Source: Flemingiibacterium sp045635785 | Lineage (GTDB): Bacteria > Bacillota > Clostridia > Oscillospirales > CAG-272 | Direction: 5' to 3' | Length of the DNA: 20,669 nucleotides | Assembly (NCBI GenBank): GCA_045635785.1 | Contig: JAZTWJ010000059.1 | Location: 1 to 20,669 of the forward strand | Shown here: positions 1-6,439 of the stretch, piece after piece | Numbering within the stretch: the stretch's first letter is position 1 | Layout: each line of letters starts with the position of its first letter | Notes under the pieces: model-generated | The model's database searches: none | Told to the model about the DNA's origin: nothing | Seen by the model: the letters and a program-made list of their open reading frames with translations, nothing else | Made by a program: the position numbers and the translations under genes

Positions 1-28
1 CTTCTCCCCTACACCAGCCACAAATCAG

Positions 29-54
29 AAAAACAAAAGCCCCCGAGGCCTTTG
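29..54 (-). terminator. Rho-independent terminator after M50 protease gene
   Basis: Read on the minus strand, positions 54 to 34 form a 9-bp stem (with two G-U pairs) around a 3-nt loop, followed by a U-run at 33-29. It lies 17 bases after the stop codon of the M50 protease gene and closes that transcription unit. Seen directly; function follows from standard intrinsic-terminator structure. Confidence 0.75.
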
Positions 55-70
55 CCGTCCGCGTTTTGCA

Positions 71-664
71 TCAGAGATATAATTCTTTGAACAAAACCAT
101 GCAAAAAAGCAGCAGCGATACGTTTCCGCCGCATAAAAGCAGCAGATACGCCGCTGCAAGCCATAAAAGAAAAAGCGCCGCCGCTGAAAGCACCGTCAGT
201 ATACGATCCGCTTTTTGCGGAATCATATGAAAAAGAAGCGCCGCGGCAATACAGCCCCCGTCCAATGTTCGAATCGGCAGCAGATTGAGCACCGCCAACG
301 TCACCGAACAGCAGGCGAAAAATACGGCAGTCGGTCTATGTGGCGCAAGTAGCAGCATAAGCGCGGCGGTGAGCAGATTCATGCACGGCCCCGCCGCATG
401 CAAAGCCGCCATGCGAAGAAAGCTGATCTCCGTCGGCACACTGCGGATCTCCGCGCCGAACAGCGAGACCTCGATCTCGCGCACGGGCACACCGCACCAA
501 AGCATGACGAGCAAATGTCCGACTTCGTGCAGGATCACGGCGGTCGGCGGTATCAGCGAGAGGGCGCTTCGGTCCAGTGCGGCAATCGCGCCGAAAAATA
601 TTACGGCGGATGGGCGGATGCGAATGCGCGGCAGTCTACGGCTTTTGAACGATGGGCTCGTCAA
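71..664 (-). CDS. M50 (SpoIVFB/site-2-protease-like) membrane metalloprotease
   Basis: A hydrophobic protein of about 190-197 residues with a zinc-protease HEVGH motif in its first transmembrane region and a distal NLLPIRTLDGG segment, which matches the second metal-ligand (NPxDG-like) motif of M50 intramembrane proteases. Several hydrophobic segments fill the C-terminal half. In this family the enzyme cleaves membrane-anchored regulators inside the bilayer; the substrate here is unknown. The start is unresolved. An ATG at 778 lies deep inside the upstream gene and is unlikely. A TTG at 664 overlaps the upstream stop by 29 bases, and a CTG at 634 sits just before the RIRIRPS segment where family members usually begin. 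The gene follows a small one-TM protein and probably shares its mRNA. Assignment to the protease family is strong; equivalence to sporulation SpoIVFB is not shown. Confidence 0.8.
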   Translation of the reverse strand: MTSPSFKSRRLPRIRIRPSAVIFFGAIAALDRSALSLIPPTAVILHEVGHLLVMLWCGVPVREIEVSLFGAEIRSVPTEISFLRMAALHAAGPCMNLLTAALMLLLAPHRPTAVFFACCSVTLAVLNLLPIRTLDGGCIAAALLFHMIPQKADRILTVLSAAALFLLWLAAAYLLLLCGGNVSLLLFCMVLFKELYL

Positions 665-911
665 GTGGGATCTCGCGGAACGGTTCCGTAGGCGTTGCGG
701 CGGTGAACACGCTGTCATGCGCCATGAGATTGGCGGCGGCGGCTTCGCTGATGACGGCGGCAGGCTTGACGAAGGCATTTAATTCCGACAAGGAGACGGC
801 GAGGGTTCCGTCACCGACGGTTTTGAAATTATACGCAAGGACAGCACCTGTGACGGTGAACAGCGTGACTGCCAGCATGATGCGATCGACTTTTCGATTG
901 GTGCGGGGCAT
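636..911 (-). CDS. Small single-TM protein upstream of M50 protease
   Basis: A 91-residue protein starting MPRTNRKVDR, with one hydrophobic segment at about residues 10-28 and a polar tail of about 60 residues predicted to lie outside the cytoplasm. I chose ATG 911 because GGGAGG precedes it by 6 bases; an upstream in-frame ATG at 938 has no comparable site. Its 3' end overlaps the possible TTG start of the M50 protease gene, so the two are probably translated together. In sporulating Firmicutes the protease SpoIVFB is preceded by its membrane partner SpoIVFA. This protein is much smaller and I see no peptidase M23 domain, so a partner role is only a positional inference. No family recognised. 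Confidence 0.6.
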   Translation of the reverse strand: MPRTNRKVDRIMLAVTLFTVTGAVLAYNFKTVGDGTLAVSLSELNAFVKPAAVISEAAAANLMAHDSVFTAATPTEPFREIPLDEPIVQKP

Positions 912-982
912 AAGCATCCTCCCTGTTTGTAGTTTCATTCCATCTATATGTATTCGATTTCGAGGTTATTCCAAAAATAAAA

Positions 983-1080
983 TCCCAATTCCCGTTTGTG
1001 TTCCCACCTATAAAAAGAAACTTCGTCGGTTTGATTCTGTAGGAGAGGCGCTCTGATGGGAACACAGCTTCGAATTGGGA
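983..1080 (+). promoter_or_regulatory. Imperfect long inverted repeat, candidate structured leader RNA
   Basis: Two arms can pair over 18 bp: 983-990 with 1073-1080, and 997-1006 with 1057-1066. They are separated by a 6x6 internal loop (991-996 opposite 1067-1072). The enclosed 50 bases can fold further: 1007-1012 pairs with 1039-1044, and AGAG-GCG-CTCT forms a small hairpin at 1044-1054. The element lies between a minus-strand gene and the MATE gene and ends 43 bases before the MATE start codon. It could be a riboswitch-like leader of the MATE mRNA, a palindromic repeat or MITE remnant, or an operator region. I could not match it to a known riboswitch class by eye, and no convincing promoter was found upstream. 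Confidence 0.5.
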
Positions 1081-1088
1081 CAAAATAA
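1056..1088 (+). CDS. Possible 10-codon leader peptide before the MATE gene
   Basis: An ATG at 1056 opens a ten-codon frame, MGTQLRIGTK, ending in TAA at 1086-1088. AGGAG at 1041-1045 lies 10 bases upstream of the ATG. The frame runs through the 3' arm of the long inverted repeat and stops 3 bases before the hairpin that abuts the MATE Shine-Dalgarno site. This arrangement resembles translation-attenuation leaders of some drug-resistance genes. With only ten codons, chance is a serious alternative, so this is a hypothesis, not an established gene. Confidence 0.3.
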   Translation: MGTQLRIGTK

Positions 1089-1091
1089 ATA

Positions 1092-1126
1092 GCTTTTGCG
1101 ATGCAAAAGCGGAGGTTTTCGCAATG
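1092..1126 (+). promoter_or_regulatory. SD-adjacent hairpin with a competing pairing
   Basis: Positions 1092-1099 and 1103-1110 form a perfect 8-bp stem with a 3-nt loop that ends exactly where the MATE Shine-Dalgarno GGAGG (1111-1115) begins. A mutually exclusive 6-bp pairing, 1096-1101 with 1119-1124, would instead enclose the Shine-Dalgarno site and reach the A of the ATG. The two alternatives could switch ribosome access. The pairing is seen directly; the switching is inference. Confidence 0.5.
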
Positions 1127-2506
1127 ACAACAGCCAAGAAGCGCACGCCCCTTTTTGTGCGCGATAAATCTTTTTACCGTATAGTATTTCGCCTGGCTCT
1201 GCCGATGGCGCTGCAAAGCGTCATGCAGCTGCTGCTCAATATGATGGACACCCTGATGCTCGGACAGGTAGGCGAGCATTCCGAGGCGGTGATTTCCGCA
1301 GCTAATCTTGCAAATCAGCCCTTTTTTGTCTATTCGTTGTTTTTGTTCGGCATGGTATCGGGCGCATCGGTGCTGATTGCCCAATATTGGGGAAAAAATG
1401 ACACGGATGTTATCAATGCCGTTGCAGGCATTGCCATGACTGCCGCATTTGCGGTGGGCGGTGTTTATACCCTCATTTGCTATCTTTTTACGCCGCAGGT
1501 GATGGGGCTGTTTTCGCAGAGCGATGAGGTGATTGCACTTGGTGTCAGCTATCTTCGCATCGTGTTGGCTTCCTATCTTGTCTGCTCAATGACAACGCTT
1601 CTGTGCGGTGTCATGCGTTCCACGGAGCAGGTGAAGATCCCGCTCTTTTCCAATGCCACGGCGATCTTTTTGAATATTTTCCTCAACTATATCCTTATTT
1701 TCGGAAAATTCGGCGCGCCTGCCCTCGGTATCGTCGGCGCGGCGGTGGCGACGCTCATTTCCCGTATCGCAGAGCTTTGCATCGTGCTGATTTATGTGAT
1801 TTTCTTTGAGAAGCGCGTCAAGCTCCGCATTTCGAGGATGTTTTGCATTAAGAAGGAGCTTGTCCGAGATTTTATCAAATACAGCATTCCCGTGATCTGC
1901 AACGAGACTCTTTGGGGGCTGGGAATAACCATGCATTCGGTAGTGATCGGCAATATGGGCGAAATGTCCTATGCGGCATATTCGGTGGCGAATATCATCG
2001 AGCGCATCGGCTTGTTGGCGGCGCTCGGCTTTGCTAATGCCACGATGATCATCATCGGCAAGGAAATTGGCGCGGGGCGTTCGGACAATGCCTATCCATA
2101 TGCTAAAACCATGCTGTCATTGTCTGTGCTGGTTGGTATTTTCATGGCGGGCGTGGTTCTTCTCGTCCGTCCGATGACATTAGAGCTGTTCAACGTTGCC
2201 GATGAGACAAAGGCATCTGCCTTTCGCATCATCAGCGTGATGCTGATCGTTATTCTGATCAAGAGCTTTAATACCACCGCCATTGTGGGCGTCATTCGTG
2301 GCGGCGGTGATACCGTGACGGCAATGCTGCTTGATTTTATTCCCATGTGGATCGTTGCGATCCCGCTTGGTGCCATCATGGCGCATGTGGTGGGACTGCC
2401 GATCTGGTGGGTATATGCTTGCCTCATGAGCGATGAGGCGCTGAAGTCGGTATTCTGTCTGTGGCGGATTACAAGCAAAAAATGGATCAAAAATGTTACC
2501 AGATAA
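1124..2506 (+). CDS. MATE family multidrug/cation exporter
   Basis: A 460-residue integral membrane protein with about 12 hydrophobic segments arranged as two similar halves, as expected for MATE (NorM/DinF-type) transporters of 440-470 residues. Recognisable parts are the N-terminal LALPMALQSVMQLLLNMMDT stretch and the repeat-2 start IKYSIPVICNETLWGLG. MATE proteins export cationic compounds in exchange for Na+ or H+; the substrate cannot be read from sequence. The start is ATG 1124 with GGAGG 8 bases upstream. The gene stands alone on the plus strand, with a folded leader before it and a terminator 5 bases after the stop. That isolation and the leader suggest specific, possibly ligand- or translation-controlled expression. 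Confidence 0.93.
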   Translation: MTTAKKRTPLFVRDKSFYRIVFRLALPMALQSVMQLLLNMMDTLMLGQVGEHSEAVISAANLANQPFFVYSLFLFGMVSGASVLIAQYWGKNDTDVINAVAGIAMTAAFAVGGVYTLICYLFTPQVMGLFSQSDEVIALGVSYLRIVLASYLVCSMTTLLCGVMRSTEQVKIPLFSNATAIFLNIFLNYILIFGKFGAPALGIVGAAVATLISRIAELCIVLIYVIFFEKRVKLRISRMFCIKKELVRDFIKYSIPVICNETLWGLGITMHSVVIGNMGEMSYAAYSVANIIERIGLLAALGFANATMIIIGKEIGAGRSDNAYPYAKTMLSLSVLVGIFMAGVVLLVRPMTLELFNVADETKASAFRIISVMLIVILIKSFNTTAIVGVIRGGGDTVTAMLLDFIPMWIVAIPLGAIMAHVVGLPIWWVYACLMSDEALKSVFCLWRITSKKWIKNVTR

Positions 2507-2509
2507 ACA

Positions 2510-2537
2510 AAAGAGCCTGATTTTCAGGCTCTTTTTA
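2510..2537. terminator. Bidirectional terminator between convergent genes
   Basis: A 9-bp perfect stem (2512-2520 with 2524-2532) with a TTT loop is followed by T5 on the plus strand and by TTTT on the minus strand. It lies between the MATE stop codon and the stop codon of the convergent zinc-ribbon protein gene, so it can end both transcripts. Confidence 0.85.
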
Positions 2538-2548
2538 TGTATGGGTTC

Positions 2549-3001
2549 TTATTTCAGGATCTTAATTTTGTTGATGAAGGGAAGCTCTTTTGCCTTGCCC
2601 TGTGCCGCATAAACAATGCCCATGATTGCGAAAATAAAAGCTACAAAGGAAATGATGGTGCCGATGACGGGAATAACGCCAAAGAATCCGGCAATAAAGA
2701 GGATCAAGCCTTGATTTGCATGGAAACGTGCAAAGTTTGACTTAGGAGCTGCAAGAATCGGAATCAGCACCAACCAACTGATATAGGATAGAACTGCCAT
2801 GATCTTGTTGTCAGCGATGTCTTTGGGATCAAACTGTGCAGTTAGGTCAGCTGCATCTGCAGAATACTGAGATGACGCAGCAGACTGGGGAGCAGCTGCT
2901 TCCTGTGCGGGAGTCTGTTCTGTTACGAGCTTTTCGCCGCATGCGGAGCAGAACTTTGCGCCTTCTTCGAGATCGGCGTTGCACTTTGGACATTTAGCCA
3001 T
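2549..3001 (-). CDS. Zinc-ribbon membrane protein (DUF4870/Tic20-like)
   Basis: A 150-residue protein. Residues 4-21 hold a zinc ribbon with CPKC and CSAC knuckles. A low-complexity Ala/Gln/Ser linker follows to about residue 60, then a membrane domain of about 80 residues with three hydrophobic segments, including YISWLVLIPILAAP and an FARFHANQGLILFIAGF stretch. The F-x-R-F/H-x-x-QG pattern before a TM segment is typical of DUF4870-type proteins. Function is not established for this family. ATG 3001 is preceded by GGAGG at 9 bases and by a near-consensus sigma-A promoter, so it is probably transcribed alone. It ends facing the MATE gene at a shared terminator. Confidence 0.85.
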   Translation of the reverse strand: MAKCPKCNADLEEGAKFCSACGEKLVTEQTPAQEAAAPQSAASSQYSADAADLTAQFDPKDIADNKIMAVLSYISWLVLIPILAAPKSNFARFHANQGLILFIAGFFGVIPVIGTIISFVAFIFAIMGIVYAAQGKAKELPFINKIKILK

Positions 3002-3042
3002 GATAGAATACCTCCATAAGATGACATAAATTTGTTCGATTT

Positions 3043-3072
3043 ATTATAACATAATTTGCTTTGGTTTGTCAA
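3043..3072 (-). promoter_or_regulatory. Sigma-A type promoter of the zinc-ribbon protein gene
   Basis: On the minus strand, -35 TTGACA (3067-3072) and -10 TATAAT (3043-3048) are separated by 18 bp. Both hexamers match consensus perfectly. Transcription would start near 3036, about 35 bases before the ATG at 3001. Confidence 0.85.
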
Positions 3073-3112
3073 TATGTTATAAAATTTTTTATGAAACAAA
3101 CGCATTCTGACA

Positions 3113-3147
3113 TAAAAAACAGATGCCGCATGAAAATGCGGCATCTG
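3113..3147 (-). terminator. Intrinsic terminator of the GAPDH gene
   Basis: Read on the minus strand, a perfect 12-bp stem (3136-3147 with 3120-3131) with a TTTC tetraloop is followed by six T residues (3119-3114). It lies 24 bases after the GAPDH stop codon. It separates GAPDH from the promoter of the downstream zinc-ribbon gene. Confidence 0.92.
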
Positions 3148-3171
3148 CGATATTTTTGGTATTCGCGATAA

Positions 3172-4185
3172 TTAGTTGAGCTCTGCGAAATACTTGATGG
3201 TGCGAACCATCTGGCTGGTGTAGGAGTTCTCGTTGTCGTACCAAGCAACGACCTGAACCTGATAGGTGTCGTCGTCGATCTTGGTAACCATGGTCTGGGT
3301 AGCATCGAACAGAGAACCGTAACGCATACCGATAACGTCGGAGGAAACGATCTCCTCGGTGTTGTAACCAAAGGACTCGGAAGAAGCAGCCTTCATAGCA
3401 GCGTTGATGCCTTCGATGGTAACATCGGAGCCCTTAACAACTGCAACAAGGATGGTGGTGGATCCGGTGCAAACGGGCCCACCCTCAGCGGAGCCGATGC
3501 GCTTCCTGTTGAGCTCGGCAATTACAAGGCCGATAGCCTTTGCAGCGCCGGTGGAGTTCGGAACGATGTTCTGAGCACCTGCACGTGCGCGGCGGAGGTC
3601 ACCCTTTCTGTGGGGACCGTCGAGGATCATCTGGTCGCCGGTGTATGCATGAACGGTGGTCATGATACCGCTCTGAATGGGAGCGTAATCGTTGAGAGCC
3701 TTAGCCATAGGAGCGAGGCAGTTGGTGGTGCAGGAAGCTGCGGAGATGATCTTGTCATCAGCGGTAAGAGTCTTTTCGTTTACAGAGAAAACGATGGTCT
3801 TGAGGTCGTTGCCAGCGGGAGCGGAGATAACAACCTTCTTTGCGCCTGCGTCAATGTGAGCCTGGGACTTTTCGAGAGAGGTGTAGAAGCCGGTGCACTC
3901 GAGAACAACGTCAACGACGAGAGCAGCCCAAGGGGAGTCAGCAGCGTACTTTTCAGCATAGATCTTGATAGTCTTGCCGTCAACAGTGATGCTGTCAGCG
4001 CCTGCCTCAACGGTGTGACCGTCGTAACGACCCTGAGCGGTGTCGTACTTGAGCAGGTGAGCGAGCATGTCAGGGCTGGTCAGGTCGTTGATAGCAACGA
4101 TCTCGTAACCCTCTGCGCCGAACATCTGACGGAATGCCAGACGACCGATACGGCCAAAGCCGTTAATAGCAACTTTAACAGACAT
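3172..4185 (-). CDS. gap: Glyceraldehyde-3-phosphate dehydrogenase, NAD-type
   Basis: A 337-residue glycolytic enzyme that oxidises glyceraldehyde 3-phosphate to 1,3-bisphosphoglycerate with NAD+. The N-terminal NGFGRIGR nucleotide-binding loop, Asp34 (the NAD-ribose position, in AINDL), catalytic Cys152 in SCTTNC and His179 in TTVHAYT are all present, as is the C-terminal WYDNENSY. Length is normal. The patch at residues 226-240 is odd: where the family normally reads close to NGKLIGSAQRVPxPTG, this protein reads NRKRIGSAEGGPVCTG, losing the conserved Arg that binds substrate phosphate. The flanks on both sides are typical, so the change is local (see findings). ATG 4185 has GGAGG 7 bases upstream. 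It is a single-gene transcript with its own promoter, a Rex-like palindrome in the leader and a strong terminator. Confidence 0.96.
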   Translation of the reverse strand: MSVKVAINGFGRIGRLAFRQMFGAEGYEIVAINDLTSPDMLAHLLKYDTAQGRYDGHTVEAGADSITVDGKTIKIYAEKYAADSPWAALVVDVVLECTGFYTSLEKSQAHIDAGAKKVVISAPAGNDLKTIVFSVNEKTLTADDKIISAASCTTNCLAPMAKALNDYAPIQSGIMTTVHAYTGDQMILDGPHRKGDLRRARAGAQNIVPNSTGAAKAIGLVIAELNRKRIGSAEGGPVCTGSTTILVAVVKGSDVTIEGINAAMKAASSESFGYNTEEIVSSDVIGMRYGSLFDATQTMVTKIDDDTYQVQVVAWYDNENSYTSQMVRTIKYFAELN

Positions 4186-4240
4186 GATAAATCCTCCAAT
4201 ATATTATAAAAAATTTTGACTTGTTTACGGTTGGACGCAC

Positions 4241-4258
4241 ACGTTAAAATTTTAACAT
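4241..4258 (-). promoter_or_regulatory. Rex-like operator candidate in the GAPDH leader
   Basis: GTTAAAATTTTAAC at 4243-4256 is a perfect 14-bp palindrome. It matches the core GTTAA-N4-TTAAC of clostridial Rex sites (TTGTTAA-N4-TTAACAA), with a further match in one outer position. It lies about 18-31 bases downstream of the predicted start site, a position suited to repression. Rex is the NADH/NAD+-sensing repressor, and GAPDH genes are known Rex targets in several Firmicutes. No rex gene is in this window. Confidence 0.5.
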
Positions 4259-4280
4259 CCGTGTTTGTCCATCCTCTAAT

Positions 4281-4309
4281 ATTTTACCTCATTTTTGTCA
4301 GAATTACAA
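4281..4309 (-). promoter_or_regulatory. Candidate sigma-A promoter of GAPDH
   Basis: On the minus strand, -35 TTGTAA (4304-4309) and -10 TAAAAT (4281-4286) are 17 bp apart. The start site would be near 4274, giving a leader of about 90 bases that contains the Rex-like palindrome and the Shine-Dalgarno GGAGG. Confidence 0.6.
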
Positions 4310-4504
4310 GGGGGTTTTTGAAATTTTCTAAAATTTGTAACATTGCATTCAAAACAGGCGTGTTTTGCCCCGAAATTTATCAAATGTTTCAACACAGCAG
4401 GTTGAAAAAAGATTGGCGAAGCTTGAAAAATTCGCATAGAATATAAGGAGCTTCTTGGTATGGTTCAAGACAGCAGTGGAATATAACATTTTTCGGAAAA
4501 ACAC
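4310..4504. other. AT-rich intergenic part between GAPDH and the cysteine-synthase family gene
   Basis: The gap between the divergent starts at 4185 and 4573 is 387 bases. Beyond the two promoters and the Rex-like palindrome, this middle part holds only an AT-rich inverted repeat (4321-4327 with 4330-4336). No supported gene, tRNA, T-box or riboswitch consensus was seen. Confidence 0.6.
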
Positions 4505-4533
4505 TTGTAAATTCCGTCAAAGTATGCTATAAT
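4505..4533 (+). promoter_or_regulatory. Sigma-A promoter of the cysteine-synthase family gene
   Basis: -35 TTGTAA (4505-4510) and a perfect -10 TATAAT (4528-4533) are spaced by 17 bp. Transcription would start near 4540, leaving a short leader of about 33 bases, so a leader riboswitch is unlikely. Confidence 0.85.
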
Positions 4534-4572
4534 GATTACATTCTGACAATTTTTACGAAGGAAACAGCTTTT

Positions 4573-5505
4573 ATGATATACAACAACATACTCGAAACCA
4601 TGGGACATACGCCGATGATCCGCTTGCAGAAGCTTGCCGATCCCGACGGCGCGGAGATTTTGGTAAAATTCGAGGGACTCAACGTGGGCGGCTCCATCAA
4701 GACGCGCACTGCCTTTAATATGATCCCCGATGCGGAGGAGAAGGGGCTGATCGGCCCCGATACCGTCATCGTGGAACCGACCAGCGGAAATCAGGGCATC
4801 GGCTTGGCTCTAGTCGGCGCTGTGCGCGGATATAAAACGAGAATCATTATGCCCGACTCGGTCAGCTCGGAGCGCCGCCTGCTTGTGGAGCATTACGGTG
4901 CGGAGGTCATTCTCGTCCATGATGCGGGCAACATCGGTGCTTGCATCGAGGAATGCCTTGATCTGGCACTTCGCATGAAGGCGGAAGACCCCAACGTATT
5001 CGTTCCTCAACAGTTCGAAAATCCGGCAAATCCCGCCATTCAGCGCTCGCAGACCGGTCAGGAGATCTTGGCGGATGTGGACGGTCCCATCCACGGCTTT
5101 TGCTCGGGTATCGGCACGGGCGGCACCATCACCGGCATCGGAGAGGTGCTCAAGGCAAAGAATCCGGACATGACCATTTGGGCGGTGGAGCCGGAAAATG
5201 CAGCGATTCTGTCCGGCGGTTCCATCGGCACCCATGTGCAGATGGGCATCGGCGACGGTCTGATTCCGCCGATTCTCAATACGCAGATATACGATGATAT
5301 CTGCATTGTCAAGGACGATGAAGCCATCCGTGTTTCCAAGGAACTGGCAGCGAAAGAGGGCATCATGTGCGGCATCAGCAGCGGCACCAATGTGGCGGCT
5401 GCCATCCGCCTTGCAAAAAAGCTCGGCAAGGGCAAGACCGTGGTCACGGTGCTTCCCGATACGGCGGAACGGTATTTCTCCACACCTCTGTTTGAAAATG
5501 AATAA
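4573..5505 (+). CDS. Cysteine synthase family PLP enzyme
   Basis: A 310-residue fold-type II PLP enzyme of the O-acetylserine sulfhydrylase/cystathionine beta-synthase family. The PLP lysine is Lys43 in GGSIKTR, the substrate loop is TSGNQG (residues 70-75), the PLP phosphate loop is GTGGT (181-185), and SSGTN at about 269-273 completes the cofactor site. QFENPAN at 147-153 is typical. The most likely reaction is synthesis of cysteine from O-acetylserine and sulfide. However, typical CysK has TSGNTG and MPETMS where this protein has TSGNQG and MPDSVS, so a related beta-replacement reaction is possible. No cysE or sulfur gene is nearby. ATG 4573 follows AAGGA by about 10 bases. It is a monocistronic unit with its own promoter and terminator. 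Confidence 0.88.
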   Translation: MIYNNILETMGHTPMIRLQKLADPDGAEILVKFEGLNVGGSIKTRTAFNMIPDAEEKGLIGPDTVIVEPTSGNQGIGLALVGAVRGYKTRIIMPDSVSSERRLLVEHYGAEVILVHDAGNIGACIEECLDLALRMKAEDPNVFVPQQFENPANPAIQRSQTGQEILADVDGPIHGFCSGIGTGGTITGIGEVLKAKNPDMTIWAVEPENAAILSGGSIGTHVQMGIGDGLIPPILNTQIYDDICIVKDDEAIRVSKELAAKEGIMCGISSGTNVAAAIRLAKKLGKGKTVVTVLPDTAERYFSTPLFENE

Positions 5506-5510
5506 GCAAA

Positions 5511-5544
5511 AGCGCACAGCAATTTGCTGTGCGCTCTGTTTTTT
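5511..5544 (+). terminator. Intrinsic terminator of the cysteine-synthase family gene
   Basis: A perfect 10-bp stem (5512-5521 with 5525-5534) with an ATT loop is followed on the plus strand by TCTG and six T residues. On the minus strand it is followed by TTTT, so it may also end the convergent rsmI transcript. Confidence 0.88.
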
Positions 5545-6439
5545 ATTTGTTCATGACTTTATAGACTTCATTTTTCGGCATGCCGCGATCCTTGGCGCAT
5601 GCCTTGATGGCATCCATTTTGGATTTGCCTTCCGCCATATAATGCGCCACATGCTCCTCGATGCTCATCGCCGACCAGAAGGCTTCCGCCGCCGCTTCTT
5701 TGGCGCTTTGTCCTTCCACGATCAGCACATATTCGCCGCGCGGCTCCCGATCGTCATACAGGCTGACCGCATTTCCCAGCGTGGTGCGACAAATTTCCTC
5801 ATTGAGCTTGGTAAGCTCGCGGCAGAGGGAGATCCTTCGATCGCCGAGGGCATCGTACAGATCGGCGAGCGTCGCCTTCAGCTTGTGCGGAGCTTCATAG
5901 AATATCAGCGTGCGTGTATCGCTCTTTAAGGATGCAAGATGTGCCTTGCGCTCTCCTTTGTTTGTGGAAAGGAAGCCTTCAAAGGCAAATCTTCCCGTAA
6001 ATAAGCCCGACAGCGTCAGCGCGGTCATGGCGGCGCACGGCCCCGGAACCGCCGTTACGGGAATGTTTCGTTCGGCGCAGAGTCTGACGATATCCTCGCC
6101 GGGATCGCTGATGCCGGGCATGCCCGCATCCGTCACCAACGCGCAGGATTCTCCCGCCGCCAATCGGTCGCAGATCAGCTCGCCTCTTTCCCGTTTGTTA
6201 TGCTCATAGTAGCTGACCATCGGCTTTTTGATGCCGAAGATCGCAAGCAGCTTTGCGGAATTGCGGGTGTCCTCCGCCGCAACGAAATCCACGCCTGCCA
6301 GCACCTTTTTCGCACGCTCGGACAGATCGGCGAGATTCCCGATGGGGGTGGTCACAAGATACAGCCAGCCCGCGTTGATTTTATTTTTTTCTTCTCCCTC
6401 GTCCGCATACAGCAGATCAGGGTCTTTGGTAAGACTCAT
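5543..6439 (-). CDS. rsmI: 16S rRNA (cytidine1402-2'-O)-methyltransferase RsmI
   Basis: A 298-residue member of the tetrapyrrole-methylase-fold family. In this family RsmI transfers a methyl group from S-adenosylmethionine to the 2'-OH of C1402 in the 16S rRNA decoding centre. Diagnostic motifs are LYLVTTPIGNLADLS at about 26-40, AEDTRNS, VTDAGMPGISDPG, a VPGPCA SAM-site loop and FEGFL. A C-terminal helical region ends NEVYKVMNK. There is an N-terminal extension of about 24 charged residues before the family core. ATG 6439 is preceded by GGGGGA. The start overlaps the end of the trmN6-like gene by 23 bases, indicating co-translation. This reproduces the yabB-rsmI order of Firmicutes, without the GIY-YIG gene (yazA) often found between them. 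Confidence 0.95.
   Translation of the reverse strand: MSLTKDPDLLYADEGEEKNKINAGWLYLVTTPIGNLADLSERAKKVLAGVDFVAAEDTRNSAKLLAIFGIKKPMVSYYEHNKRERGELICDRLAAGESCALVTDAGMPGISDPGEDIVRLCAERNIPVTAVPGPCAAMTALTLSGLFTGRFAFEGFLSTNKGERKAHLASLKSDTRTLIFYEAPHKLKATLADLYDALGDRRISLCRELTKLNEEICRTTLGNAVSLYDDREPRGEYVLIVEGQSAKEAAAEAFWSAMSIEEHVAHYMAEGKSKMDAIKACAKDRGMPKNEVYKVMNK

Noticed and set aside
665..778. ATG start of the M50 protease at 778
   Set aside because: It would overlap the upstream 91-aa gene by more than 140 bases and adds a Pro/Ser/Arg-rich tail with no family match.
4460..4486. Short ORF MVQDSSGI with AAGGAG upstream, before the cysteine-synthase family gene
   Set aside because: It lies upstream of the strong promoter at 4505-4533, so it would not be in that gene's main transcript, and eight codons are easily found by chance.
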